Below are positions 24,711 through 36,020 of a stretch of 64,000 nucleotides of DNA, one piece after another. Position 1 is the first letter of the stretch; every line of letters begins with the position of its first letter. Made by a program: the position numbers and the translations under genes. The notes under the pieces were generated by a model. It saw only the letters and a list, made by a program, of their open reading frames with translations, did not search any database and had not been told where the DNA came from. Origin of the DNA: Hemicentrotus pulcherrimus (Eukaryota > Echinodermata > Echinoidea > Camarodonta > Strongylocentrotidae); assembly GCA_003118195.1 (NCBI GenBank), contig BEXV01000211.1, positions 155,235-219,234 on the forward strand, written 5' to 3'.

Positions 24711-26717
24711 ATCAATATTTCCATGTCATTAATAATAATCAGTTAGTGTATATATTTTTCAAAGGACAAAATTACAAATGTAAACCTAACTTTTCAATCA
24801 CTGATCTCTCTAAATCCCTGACTATTGCTCGGTTTTGCTCATGAAGGGCTGATCACATTTCATATGGATTTTATTCATGGATCAATATAATTATATTCAA
24901 ACTCAGTAACCAATACTCAATCATTTGTATTTCACTAAGTTATCGCCTATTGCTATCGGCAATTGCTATAGCAATTTCAGAGTTTGTAAACTGTGCCATG
25001 CCATGACCATAGGTATTTAACAGTACTGTTTCAAGCAAATACTTGAGCCCCTAAAAAAGAGCCAGAAATCTATACAACTTTGCACCAAGACCAAATGACT
25101 CCGAGATGCCCGTATACACCCTAGTCCGGGTATGATACACCCCACCCACCCTGCTGTGGTATAGGAACCCTCATTTTTATGATCATCTGTCGGGAAAAAA
25201 ATAGATTTCCCTATCTCAACCATTTTACCCCGGTCATACCAGTGAGATCGGTATCAGCCTAACAGAAATCCAAACGGAAAATTCCACTGCCACGAATAGC
25301 TGAAATTTTGGTAAATTTGGAAAATTGTCATTCGGCTTGTAGTCAGCGTGGCGGTGTGAAAGGGGATGGAGTATCTTAGTTGGCATGAGGTTACTGGGGA
25401 AGATTGGTGGTGTGGGAAGAGGGGGGTCGGTGTGTCAGATGGAGTGTAAAGATGTCACGAGGATGATGCCCGAATCGAAACTAGATTGTCAATGCTTTTA
25501 CTCCGATGATGCGTACGGACCAAGTCACTCTTGACTGCACAACAACACTTTCCTCATCCACTGAAGTTGAAAAAGACACCAAGATTAGGGGAGAGAAGAA
25601 ATTTCATCATCCGCCATGCAGAATGCAGGAGATGAGATCCATCTTTCACAAATTTCTATTTCTCTCTTTCTTTCTTTTCAATTCTAAGATGTACATCAAA
25701 TAGGTACACGATAGAAAAGGGAGTGTTCGAGTCCGACCAAAATAATCTTGATTACATTTTTTTTTTCAAGGGCTGAAGTAAAGGAATCTTTATGCAAAAT
25801 TTCTGAGAGAATCGTTCATGACGCATTTTTTATGAGTGTATTCCATGTTAGAAAAGCAACGTGGCATGTTACGTTATGGATGTTTGTTAATCAATTCCTT
25901 TCATTGCTGACTACTGTGAAACCATCCCCGCGCTCGTGTCATGCAGGAGAGGTGTAGAGACAATCAATACCCAGACTACTCTACAGAGAATGTTCCCTAG
26001 AGTTTGGTTAGCTAGCTTCGTCGAGTCTACATACCTACAGGAGTTTTGCCAAACCGTTCTTATGATTCACTCACGACAAAATCACTTTGTTCTGGCCGAC
26101 ACGGAAGCGAAGAGGGACAAGAAACTGAGGAAGGATGAAGTGGAGGGATGAGATGGGAGAGGGGGGGGGGTCGGAATGATGCACGGCTGCTCTGGAAGGA
26201 TGCAACGACGATGATATCACCGTAAGGGATAGCATGATGAGATCGGGACTGCATCCGTGTTTTTGCGCCTTCTGGGCGGGTGGAGCAGAGGGAATTACAA
26301 GTGAAGCGCGTAATGTCACTAAACGTTTCCTCAGGGTCCTTGTTTCCCGGTCAAGTTTACCTCGATCTGGCTTCAGTTCCAGCAAGAGGCGGGTTTTTAT
26401 ATATTCGAGAGGAAGGCGCAGGGAGGTGGCACGGGGTTTAATTCCAATTGACGACCGCTCCACCTAGAAAACAGTTGTTGTTGTTCCATTAGCATATATA
26501 CACGCAAACATGTTCTTGCATAGGCAAATCCCACTACTGACATCATATGCAATTTGCAAAAGAGAAGGCCATTTTCTTGCAAATAATCTGATTCAACACA
26601 GCTATCCAGCAATGATAACATGTCATCGTTGACAATAATAATAACGAGTGATATTTGAATAACATCGCCATAGTATTAGGCTTCGCATGTAAGAGACTAT
26701 ATAGTAATATATGTAAT

Positions 26718-26754
26718 GTCCTGTTCATCAGATATGATGTCTGAAGAACAGGAC
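26718..26754 (+). repeat. Near-perfect 17-bp inverted repeat (hairpin, 3-nt loop)
   Basis: Left arm GTCCTGTTCATCAGATA, loop TGA, right arm TGTCTGAAGAACAGGAC. Pairing gives 15 Watson-Crick pairs, one G-T wobble and one A-A mismatch. Could be part of a structured interspersed element; no coding sequence. Confidence 0.85.
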
Positions 26755-27193
26755 TGATAAACAATATGAAACATCAAAATATGTAATTGTTAATTGTACC
26801 TAATATAAATTACTGTGATGCTTCAAATTTTCTTGTGGTATTCGGCTTTTACTATGAATTCATTTACAGGTCAAGATAACAGTAATGTAGTCAAATACAA
26901 CCTCGTAATCATTGTCCTCATTGTAGGTTCATTTTCCTGGATTAGCCAATGTATTTTTTCTGCAGAGGAAAAAGGTCCTAAAAAGTCTTGATGTTGTTAA
27001 AATGCATTTTTTAAGATATCATCTCAAAATTCATTTTCTTCTTTCTCCGATGGCTCGTGGTGATGTATCAAGCACGTGTGCCTTCTACCTCTGTGATAAT
27101 ATCAATTATTTTCCGACCACCGCATTTGCTACAATTGACAAGCTCAGGAGTATTTTGTTTGTGCGACCGTCTATCTCTTTAGCCATGTCTTTA

Positions 27194-27268
27194 TTAATTA
27201 CTCCCCAGGGCACAAACAGGGGGAAGAGAAGACAGGAGAACGTAATTACAGACTAGCCCCTTAATTAG
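27194..27268. promoter_or_regulatory. Candidate homeodomain-site cluster in intron 4
   Basis: TTAATTA at 27194-27200, TAATTA at 27243-27248 and TTAATTAG at 27261-27268 lie within 75 bp, with a non-repetitive, more GC-rich sequence between them. Such cores are bound by LIM-homeodomain and many other homeodomain proteins. Enhancer function is inferred. Confidence 0.3.
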
Positions 27269-29918
27269 CCCGTTCAATACTGTTCCAAATGAATCTAGTA
27301 GAACTCTTGAACAAAAGATCTGCCGACAAAGTGGGCATGGAGAAATCAATGTAACCTTACCGACAGGCTTGGTCGATAGTAGTCAATGCTAAATGATTTG
27401 TATTTATTGATATATTCTGGACAAGGTTAAAAATATTACATCGCCATTCAGTCACTTGCTATTTTTGTAAAGCCCTGTGTGAAATGGAAAACTACCAAAG
27501 TTGGACAGGATTTGAAAAGATTCCGCTATGTCTATATCTACCAAAGATACCACAGTTTCCCAAATGTTATGATCTGGACGAATCAACAAAGCGCGCGTAT
27601 CCATGAGAGAATACTCATTGAAAGGAAGAAGACATTTTCACCTTCTAAAAAATGCATACAATATGATAAACATCGACTGTTCAGCGTTTCCATAATATTA
27701 AGAATATTCTGCAAGTCCAACTTGTTTCAGGAATTGCTACAAATGTAGATTCAACGAAACAAATTGTACGGGTATATGCGCTATACTGATGTACATCATT
27801 CCTGTCCCTGATTAAATTGTGCTTTTGCGGAGTAATAAAGGCAAATAATCAAGCGTATATCGGAGACGAGACATTTACCGTCAATTTAACATTTAGCCTT
27901 CCTGCTCTAACTCATTTCTTTGGTTTGTACTGCGTGTTCATTTGGTCGTCACTGAACGAGTTTAATGGTTCTTATGAAATCTACCATTGGCGTTTGTGCG
28001 TACCGCGATCAACAGAGACAATCCCCGATTGCGTATGCAGAGGGAGAGAGATCGATGGAATTAGCGCAAGACTCAAAGATGACGTGTTTTACAGACCCCG
28101 TCCAAATATCGATGAAAATATGCTTTGATTTTTCACCCTGATTAGACCGGCTCAATGTATGCATGCTTGCACAGGGATTGGTTAACATCGACCAAATGAT
28201 GCTATGATGTACAGTGATGCTGTGCGTGGGGGTCCCTTGACATAATTTAGGCTCTGTTTAGCTCACTGATTGTAAATTTGTATCCAGATATGAATAATGA
28301 ACAGATAAGTCAGAAAATGAATGAGTAAGGGGCAATTGAGACAGAGCAGAGGGGTTCAACTTGATCTTCAACTTCATCATAAAATAAATCATTAAGGTAA
28401 AAATATTAAATATTTCCAATACCCTGCCATATCGACGTATTTGGAAAGAAAAATATTTAATGATTATTTCGTTCAGTCCGTGAAAGTATTTGCTAAATGG
28501 AGGGACTCGGGTCATGTCACCAAGCTAAGCGTCGCCGTTGAAAAGCTCCAAAGAATTACCCAATTCATCCCTAAACAAACATATATTTTGGGTCGGAAAT
28601 CTCACCTAAATTAATCGCACGTTTCAATTTCCGTCGCTCACTAGATCTTTCTTTTTTAATAAGACACATCACCGCATCACTTAGAATGACTGATTGGTGG
28701 TGATGTGTTTTAGCTTACAGAGGATTCCCCGAAATATTACCACTTTTATTGGCGCGAAATTGCGAGCAATTTGTTCGGTTGCGTGCATGCACTTGCCTGT
28801 CTGCCTGGCTGTCAATGTGTCATTACAACACGAGTTGAATGTGATATTAAGCGGTCTTATCGCTTTCTCATTACGCAGGTCAAATTGAAGGGGATACTGT
28901 ATGATGACGATGGGTTTCTCTCTCTCTCACACACACTCTCTTCCTCTATCTTTGTTATCTCTCTTGGCGAAACGCAAATGTTTGTTCCCGTTTCAGCATC
29001 ATCAAATAACTAGACCGTGGAAATTGCCAAGCCCGGGATGTAGGGTAAATATTCCGGTTATTATAGGATGCAATGGTGCTGATGATGGAGATATACCGTG
29101 CGTGCCATAGTTTAAAGATTAAACGATATATTGATATATACTGACCATCATTTTAAACTCGTTTACGTTGAATTTCTTAATATCAAAAGCTATCTTTAAA
29201 ATAATCAGCTGGGTATCCAACCCTAAATTGAAAGTCACATTAATCACATATTCGGATAATGAAATACAAATAATTGGTTATCACTCATTCTGTAAAAGAT
29301 CAGTAAAGATCATGACATATTCTGAGGAATGAATTGACATCGCGTGTTCAAACGTATCAATAAAAACCACTCGTCAGCATCAAACAGCATAACCATGAGA
29401 ATATAATCTAGTCATCTTTTGTATCAGTATCACCATCAATATCAGCATTACTATCAACAGCAACATTACCACCATCGACATATATGTGCTAACTGCTACT
29501 ACTTCTACTTCTTCTACAACAAATTTATCTATATGTAAAGGTGTACTCTCTTTACTTATTTTTATCTTTTTTTTTCCTCGTATTAATTTTCTCCAACCTT
29601 TTAATCTCCAATTTCTCGTCACTTTCCCTTATCCTTGTTTCGTTTGTTTAATATTTGTTTTCTTTATCTTAAACTCTCTTTCTTCTCAACATGATTCAAA
29701 TCAAGTACATACTTCACCAAGTATTTCATTTAAAGGTAGTTTATCTCTCACAATCACATTTGTTTCATTCCGATGCAAATTTGCTTGATTGGAAGCGGAC
29801 ACAAAAATAATTGCCCTATTAAAATAATCACGAATAAAAGTTTCATTTGCACGTATTTTTGTTTGTTTGCTCATTGTATTTGTTTGTTTGTTAAATGTAC
29901 TTTAAATGTAAGACATAC

Positions 29919-30205
29919 CTTGGAGGCCTGCTGATCGGCAATCTGCTTCATGAGCACAGTCCTCTTCTTGTCCTTACACCGTTTATTCTGGAACCAGACC
30001 CGGATCACACGAGGGCTAAGCTGCGTCATCTCGACCAGTTGTTCCTTCATGAGCGCATCGGGACGCGGATTGGCTGCGTAGCACGTCCGTAGCGTGTGGA
30101 GTTGTTTCTCGTTTAGCACTGTGCGGACGCGCGTAGGCTTCTCTTGCTTATGGACATGGGATCGACCGGAAGATGTCCGGTTGGGCATAGGCTCAGCACG
30201 GGTTG
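29919..30205 (-). CDS. ISL1: ISL1 coding exon 4: homeodomain
   Basis: Acceptor CCATTAG ends at 30206 and donor GTATGT starts at 29918. The exon holds 2 nt plus 95 codons (residues 155-250) and ends in phase 0. A linker with basic residues (SHVHKQ) precedes the homeodomain at residues 178-237. Helix 3 contains [15 protein letters not shown], with the DNA-contacting Asn at homeodomain position 51 (residue 228) and the Cys-containing QNKRCKDKK signature of the islet class. The core [20 protein letters not shown] is the islet-specific helix 1-2 sequence. Gln replaces the Gly found in human ISL1 between helices 2 and 3 (MTQLSP versus MTGLSP), a conservative surface change. The whole homeodomain is in a single exon, as in vertebrate ISL1. 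Confidence 0.97.
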
Positions 30206-33118
30206 CTAATGGTAAAAGAAGAAGAAACAATAAAAATGAAGGTAACCTTATCATGTCAGTAATCATTTTGTGTTAATGTTTTTGTTATCAAACATACACG
30301 TATTTAAATCTATACATGGTATTGTGATAAGAACAGATTTCCATTCTTTTATTTTTTAATTCAAGCGATTACTTCACAATGTAGAGCATAGTTATATCAT
30401 GGACCATGGTTATACAGACCTATAAGAAACAATACTACAACAAACGTCACGCAATAGATCAGCGACGATACTATGTGATACCTAATATGACTCGGGTTTG
30501 TGGCCATTCTCGAGGAAACCGCTTTACTGCGGTTTCATCAATTTCATTTCTTTCAATAAAGATCATCGCCGGGACCAAGATGGCCGCCGATGATGTCCAG
30601 CCGTATTACATCTCATACCTTCATCAAGCATTTATTGACCATAACGAGCCGGTATAGATTCTTATCACTTCCTCAACGAGTATTTGACATGTAACTAATA
30701 ACAGAACCTACCTAGTGACGAGTTTGGCCTGTCACTTTTGTTCTATTCGTCAATCAAGTTGTAATGAAATGTTTATTGACTGTTATATTCAGTCACTTCA
30801 TCCCCCTCACCTCTCCTTTTCTTCATTCATGATGACATGTGCTATTGGCCTTCTTTCTCCGAGACGTAACAATTCAATGGCGCCTGATGTATCGCCTGAA
30901 GGTACAGCATATACAAGGATGTGTAAAACACGGGCATGCAGCGTGACGTAACGTATTCACAGTCAGCGTAACAGGTCAACAACCGATGAAGGAGTCGTTT
31001 GAGGATTCTGTCGAGTTACAAGTAGTTTGTATTTACATCTTACAGTACATCTTACAACCTGTTGTAGAATATATTTCTCTGTATTAATCTGTTGTTACCA
31101 TTGTTCAAATGGGAGTCCTTTGGTCTGTGAAATACTCGACCTGGAAAGCCCAGAATCTCGGTGTTGTTTGTTTGTTTGTTTTTCGACCTCATACAACCGA
31201 ATTGTATTGAAAAACAGTAGTAAACCTCATTTACCAGTCATACTTAGATCGTTAGAATCAAAACTCAATAATGAAATAACTATTTTACGTATGGCTGTAA
31301 AAGTGAGGGCTCTAAAAGAGTGCATTACTGCATTTCGTGCCATTCATCAATAAAACCGGTCAACATGCCTCATTTCCTCGTTGCCCTTTCGAAAAGGATA
31401 AGATGAAGTATCTGAATAACTATAATCATTTTGTTTTGCATAGTTTATGGCATAGTAAAAGTCATGGCTGAAGCTTCTCTGATCTTTCATTGATTGACAG
31501 AAATGAAACAAATCTACAAAATGATCGCTGGTCTACCCCGTTTAAAAATCAACTTGCATCCACCCTGACATATCTCAGGACTAATTCCGGCAACTCTGTT
31601 CGGCATAATCTAATTTCTCTGCTAAATCAACTCAATATTGGATCCGACTTTGTCGTCGATGAAAACAGCATTACAACCTGCTGATTACGAACTTCAAATA
31701 CGGCCTGCGTTCATTCTCTCTCACAAACGATACGTCATCAATGGCGAATTCGAGAAAGGGGAAGAGGGAAAGAAACGGATAGAGAAAAAAAAAAGAGAAT
31801 GAGATAATGCTAAATAGAGAGAGAAGGGGTAGAGCAGGACTGCCCTACTTCTCAACAAATTTTGAATTCATGAAAAATTTTGATATAGAGAGTGCATGTG
31901 TACATAATCGTCCACTCATGAAATCCATTCAGTATTTTCATAAAGCTATGTATCACACAGATTGGGCCTGATTCAGACCTTGATTGTATGTTTATTGATC
32001 GAGAGTTCTTTCGACCTTACCAAAATAGTCACCTGACCTAGATAATATGATCACGTGACCTCTCAATGAAACCTTATTCATACTAAGACTTTGAGTAGAA
32101 CCGAGAAGTTTGATAGATCGATGGTTATATCGCTTTTTGTTTACTCTGTTTAAAATTCAATAAACCTTCATACACGACTTACCAAATTTCAACAAGGCCT
32201 TTCTGGACTGAAAATTGCCAATAAGCTTTCGATTTTGCGAGAATTCTTTGGAAAAACTCGCACATGTACCTTGTGGCTATATCTATGATATACCTTCGTT
32301 ATAAATCTACTGTCTGATTTAACCAGTTTATATCACCACTTTATGTTGAGAACTCGTAAGTCAGTTTATAATTCATGTATGCGGTATGCATGTATAAAAG
32401 TACTTGGCTTTTGAAAACAAAAGGAAACAAGTGAAAGAGAACCTACAAAGAAAACTTTTATTCATCAATATAATTTCAATTCGTTTCAATTTCAATATTC
32501 AATTTCATTCGTCTATCGTTTATCCTTCCTGTAATGTCTGCTTCTGGCCTTTCAATACATCCCATATTTCTCTCATTACCCAATCCCTTCCTTTCCATGT
32601 TATCTTTTTTTATTTTTTATAAGACCTCTCTCCGCATAATTCAACCCTCACCACCTTTAAAACTACCTCTCTCGTCTTCGTGGAAATTGAAATTTTCATC
32701 AGCTCCCCTCCCCCCCCCCCACCTTTTCGTTTCTTCATACTCCTTCATGACTGTTATACATTCTTTTCCAGTTTCTTATAAAGCAGAGGTGAGCAATATA
32801 ATAGACTGTTCCAAATCCATACAATATATAGTCGTACGTTCATGACATTCAGACCGGTAAACATATCAATGTGCTATTGAAATATGGTTGCCAGAAACTC
32901 AACGGGGGGAAATGGTGACTGTGTCTTGAATGCCTATACAAAATGTAAAGCGATTGAATGATATATTCAACTGATGCTTGGAACTATTCCACATGTCGTC
33001 CAGGGGAAGCCCAGTTATGTATTGCAACAATTGGAATATCTGCCCATTGCGTTTAAGATGTAAGGTAATATTTGGAACGCTGAGATAAATGTTGTGATGA
33101 AATATCAGAAATAAAGGA

Positions 33119-33190
33119 AAAAGTAGCAGTAGCAGTAGTAGTGGAAGGAGTAGAAGTAGCAGAAGTAGTAGTTGTACTAGTACTAGTAAT
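33119..33190 (+). repeat. Interrupted AGT/AGC trinucleotide stretch
   Basis: Runs of GTAGCA and GTAGTAG with interruptions, ending in TACTAGTACTAGTAA. On the minus strand it reads as a Leu-rich frame, which is low-complexity and not a gene. Confidence 0.8.
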
Positions 33191-34689
33191 ATATAGTTAT
33201 AGTGGCAACGATAAATTAACAAATAATATTACTTTATTATGCCATGCACATATAGCCTACTTTAACCAATCTGAAATTAATGCATAACAAATATATAATG
33301 GTAATAAAATAATGACAGGAATAACTATTAATAACTTGTATTACGTTCCAGAAAAATATCAGGAGTATTGGAGAAAATTTGGGAGCTTTAACAAATGAAA
33401 AATCAACGGCAATTTTTGTATTTTTAATCAACTTGAAAAACAAAATTTTCCTTTTATATATTTATATATATTTATATATGAATATGAATATTATATATAC
33501 CTCTTTTTCTTATGGAAAATACATTGTATTAAGTATTACTGACCCTTGTTCGACCTGCTATACGGGTTTGAAACTACAGTGGGATTGATTAGGTCGCAGG
33601 AATGAGCAACAGGTTTTTACAATAAAGCCATCAATTTTACAACAGGCTGCGCAAAGTACTTTCACACGAAAAACGAACAGACTATAATATTCCCTCGACT
33701 ATTCCCCAAACAGTTACGTGCTACATGGCCCGACCCCTTGCTCGTTCGCGGTTGGCAAGTAGAGCGCGAATTGAAACGACTTATTATCACCAGTCTCATC
33801 TTTGCAAAGCGCGGTTCCGCATCACCGCACACGGTATATCATAATTCATACACACACCGTAAACAAGTGGTGTATACGCTTGAGACTTGGACATCATAAA
33901 AAAAACCGAGGCGGGATGTGAGATCATAATCATATCTGAAGCTATAGCAGAAAGGTATCGACGAAACGCAATAAAGTAATGCCAAACAGAGTGATGGCTG
34001 AACAATAGAGTGAATAAACCGTGCACACCATCGGAGCTAACTAAACACATCTTATGACAATGAAACAATAGCTAATGATACTATTGATTCTGGATCTAAC
34101 AAAATATAAAATTGCCAGTTGTGAGGGGGCTTAGAAAAATTGAAAATCATAACTAATTAGTAGACCTGGACCTATAACATTAAATAATGTTAATGATTCG
34201 AGTAAGATATTTCCGTACCACAGTACATTATTTAGTTGTCATATTCAACCCAAATAACTCAGCTTCCAGGGTATAGTTGGAAACTAACAATTTGTGACTT
34301 GAACCTGATAACATGCGGGTAAGATACACGCTCAGCTTTTTTTTTTGCGCAACTCTAATATAACAAAATTGGCCTGGCCCAGCCAAGAAACAAGAAACGG
34401 TGTTTTCTCTAGGTCTTATATTTACACAAACAAAACACAATTAGAAAAATTTAACTTGATGGTTGTTGTATTGCCGGTAGCTTTGACATAACGCGTCTCG
34501 CCTCCGTGCCTTGAGCGGGTAGACGAGATGCCCCTGCCTGAAATGAGTACATGAATCTTTAATGGGCCCATAAGCACTAGATTTCACGGATCGCGCTGGT
34601 AGAATTAATTGGAAAATTTCAAGCTGAAAAATGATTTCACGCCTTCCTGCATACGTGCTCATCTCTTCTTACGGGGAGGGCTGGGCTTG

Positions 34690-36020
34690 TAGGGAGAAAG
34701 AGAGAAAGAGAGAGAGAAAGAGATGGATGGATGGATAGAATAAGAGGAATAAAGATGAAACACTGGCAATAACAATGATTATTGGGAGATGGTACGTGTC
34801 GATAAGAGTTGTGTGGCCAGATACAGAAAGGGTTCTCGGCTCAAAACATTCAATATTCAAATAAATATTTCATACTTTTCGTGAGTCGGGGTACAGATCA
34901 AAAGAGAATGTCTGGTATATGTAATAAAAACATTGTGAAAACCAACATACTGCAATGTTCATCCATTGTTAAGGAGTCAATTAATAATTATGCAGGAAAA
35001 TGGTAAGAAACATTAACATAAGTGCAAGTGAGTAAGAGCTAAGGACAAACAGCAAGATTATACAGATACTGATACACGAGTTGAAGAGAAGAGAAGATGG
35101 GTTAAAAAAGAAATTGAGTAGAATGTTTTGAAGAAAAGAGAACAAGAGAGAGATAAATTAGAGGTTTGAACACAATGTATGTTTGGGAAAGATACATAAG
35201 ATGTGGAAATGGCGGGACAATTTATGATCGAGCTGTGCTCATGTAAACCACGATGCTCCCGGTGGGACGGCGGATAAAAAACTCACTTTTCAGTGTTTAC
35301 GTTAGATTTAATTTGGTTTGTTGTATATGCATTAAGGTAGCGAGGAAAAACCACCCCTTCGTTAACGGGCAGATGTGAAGCATGAGATGGGAGCTAATCG
35401 CGATGAGCTTCATAGATGGATGGAGTGCCGTGGTGGCGATGGTGGTGACGATGGTGGAAGAGAGAAATAAAAAAAAGGGAGAGAGAGAGATACGTACCAC
35501 AGACAGCAAAAGAGAATATGAGAGGCAAAAGTTAAATCATAATAGAGAGATAGAGGGAGGGAAAGAAAAAAAAAAGGCTGACACATAAAACATGAAGAAG
35601 GGAAAATGAAAACCAGAAAGAGGTAAGCTACATATTTAAAAGGGAGGCAGTGGACAAAAGTAGCGAAATAAAATTGAGAGCTGAAGAGACCAAGAGAAGG
35701 AGAGATATTGAGACACATCCAGGGAAGAGAAAGACACACAGAGAGGTGAACATATCCAGAAAAGGCACACGAGAGAAATAAATGAACATGAAGAAATATA
35801 GAGAGATAAAGAAGGAGAGAATATAAGAGACACGGAGAGGAAAGAGACGCAGAGAAAAAATGCGTACGCGTGTGTGTAAGCGTGTGTGTGCGTGTGTGTG
35901 AGCGAGAGAGAGAGAGAGAGAAGGGGGAAGAGAGGCTGAGGAGAGAGGGAGAGGGAGAGTGATGGAGATAGAGAGAGAGAGAGAGAGAGAGGGGGGAACG
36001 GAAAGAGAGATAGAATGTTC
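34690..36020 (+). repeat. Purine-rich tract with (GA) and (GT) arrays
   Basis: Strong purine excess on the + strand over 1.3 kb. Densest parts are GAAAGAGA units near 34695-34735, a compound (GT)/(GA) block at 35865-35925 and GA arrays at 35900-36010. Translations on the minus strand are Ser/Leu strings. Confidence 0.8.

Larger units (their letters stand above)
5741..29918 (-). other. Intron 4 of ISL1 (24178 bp)
   Basis: Donor GTATGT at 29918, acceptor TTGCAG at 5741. Phase 0. This is the largest intron and holds no recognisable gene on either strand. Contents: two G-quadruplex motifs (20126-20158 and 22871-22898), a 37-nt hairpin at 26718-26754, a homeodomain core-site cluster at 27194-27268, a 34-bp direct repeat near 7 kb, and CT, GA, GTAT and 8-mer tandem arrays. 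Unique CpG-bearing patches occur at about 13850-14070, 14260-14340, 16370-16510 and 23690-23850. Confidence 0.85.

Noticed and set aside
25715..25745. TTCGAGTCC similar to the T-loop box of a tRNA gene
   Set aside because: No matching A box, anticodon arm or acceptor stem could be folded upstream.
29871..30266. Hydrophobic leader in frame before the homeodomain exon, resembling a signal peptide
   Set aside because: That leader is the translated polypyrimidine tract of the acceptor. The exon starts at 30205 after CCATTAG, and the junction with exon 3 restores the frame.
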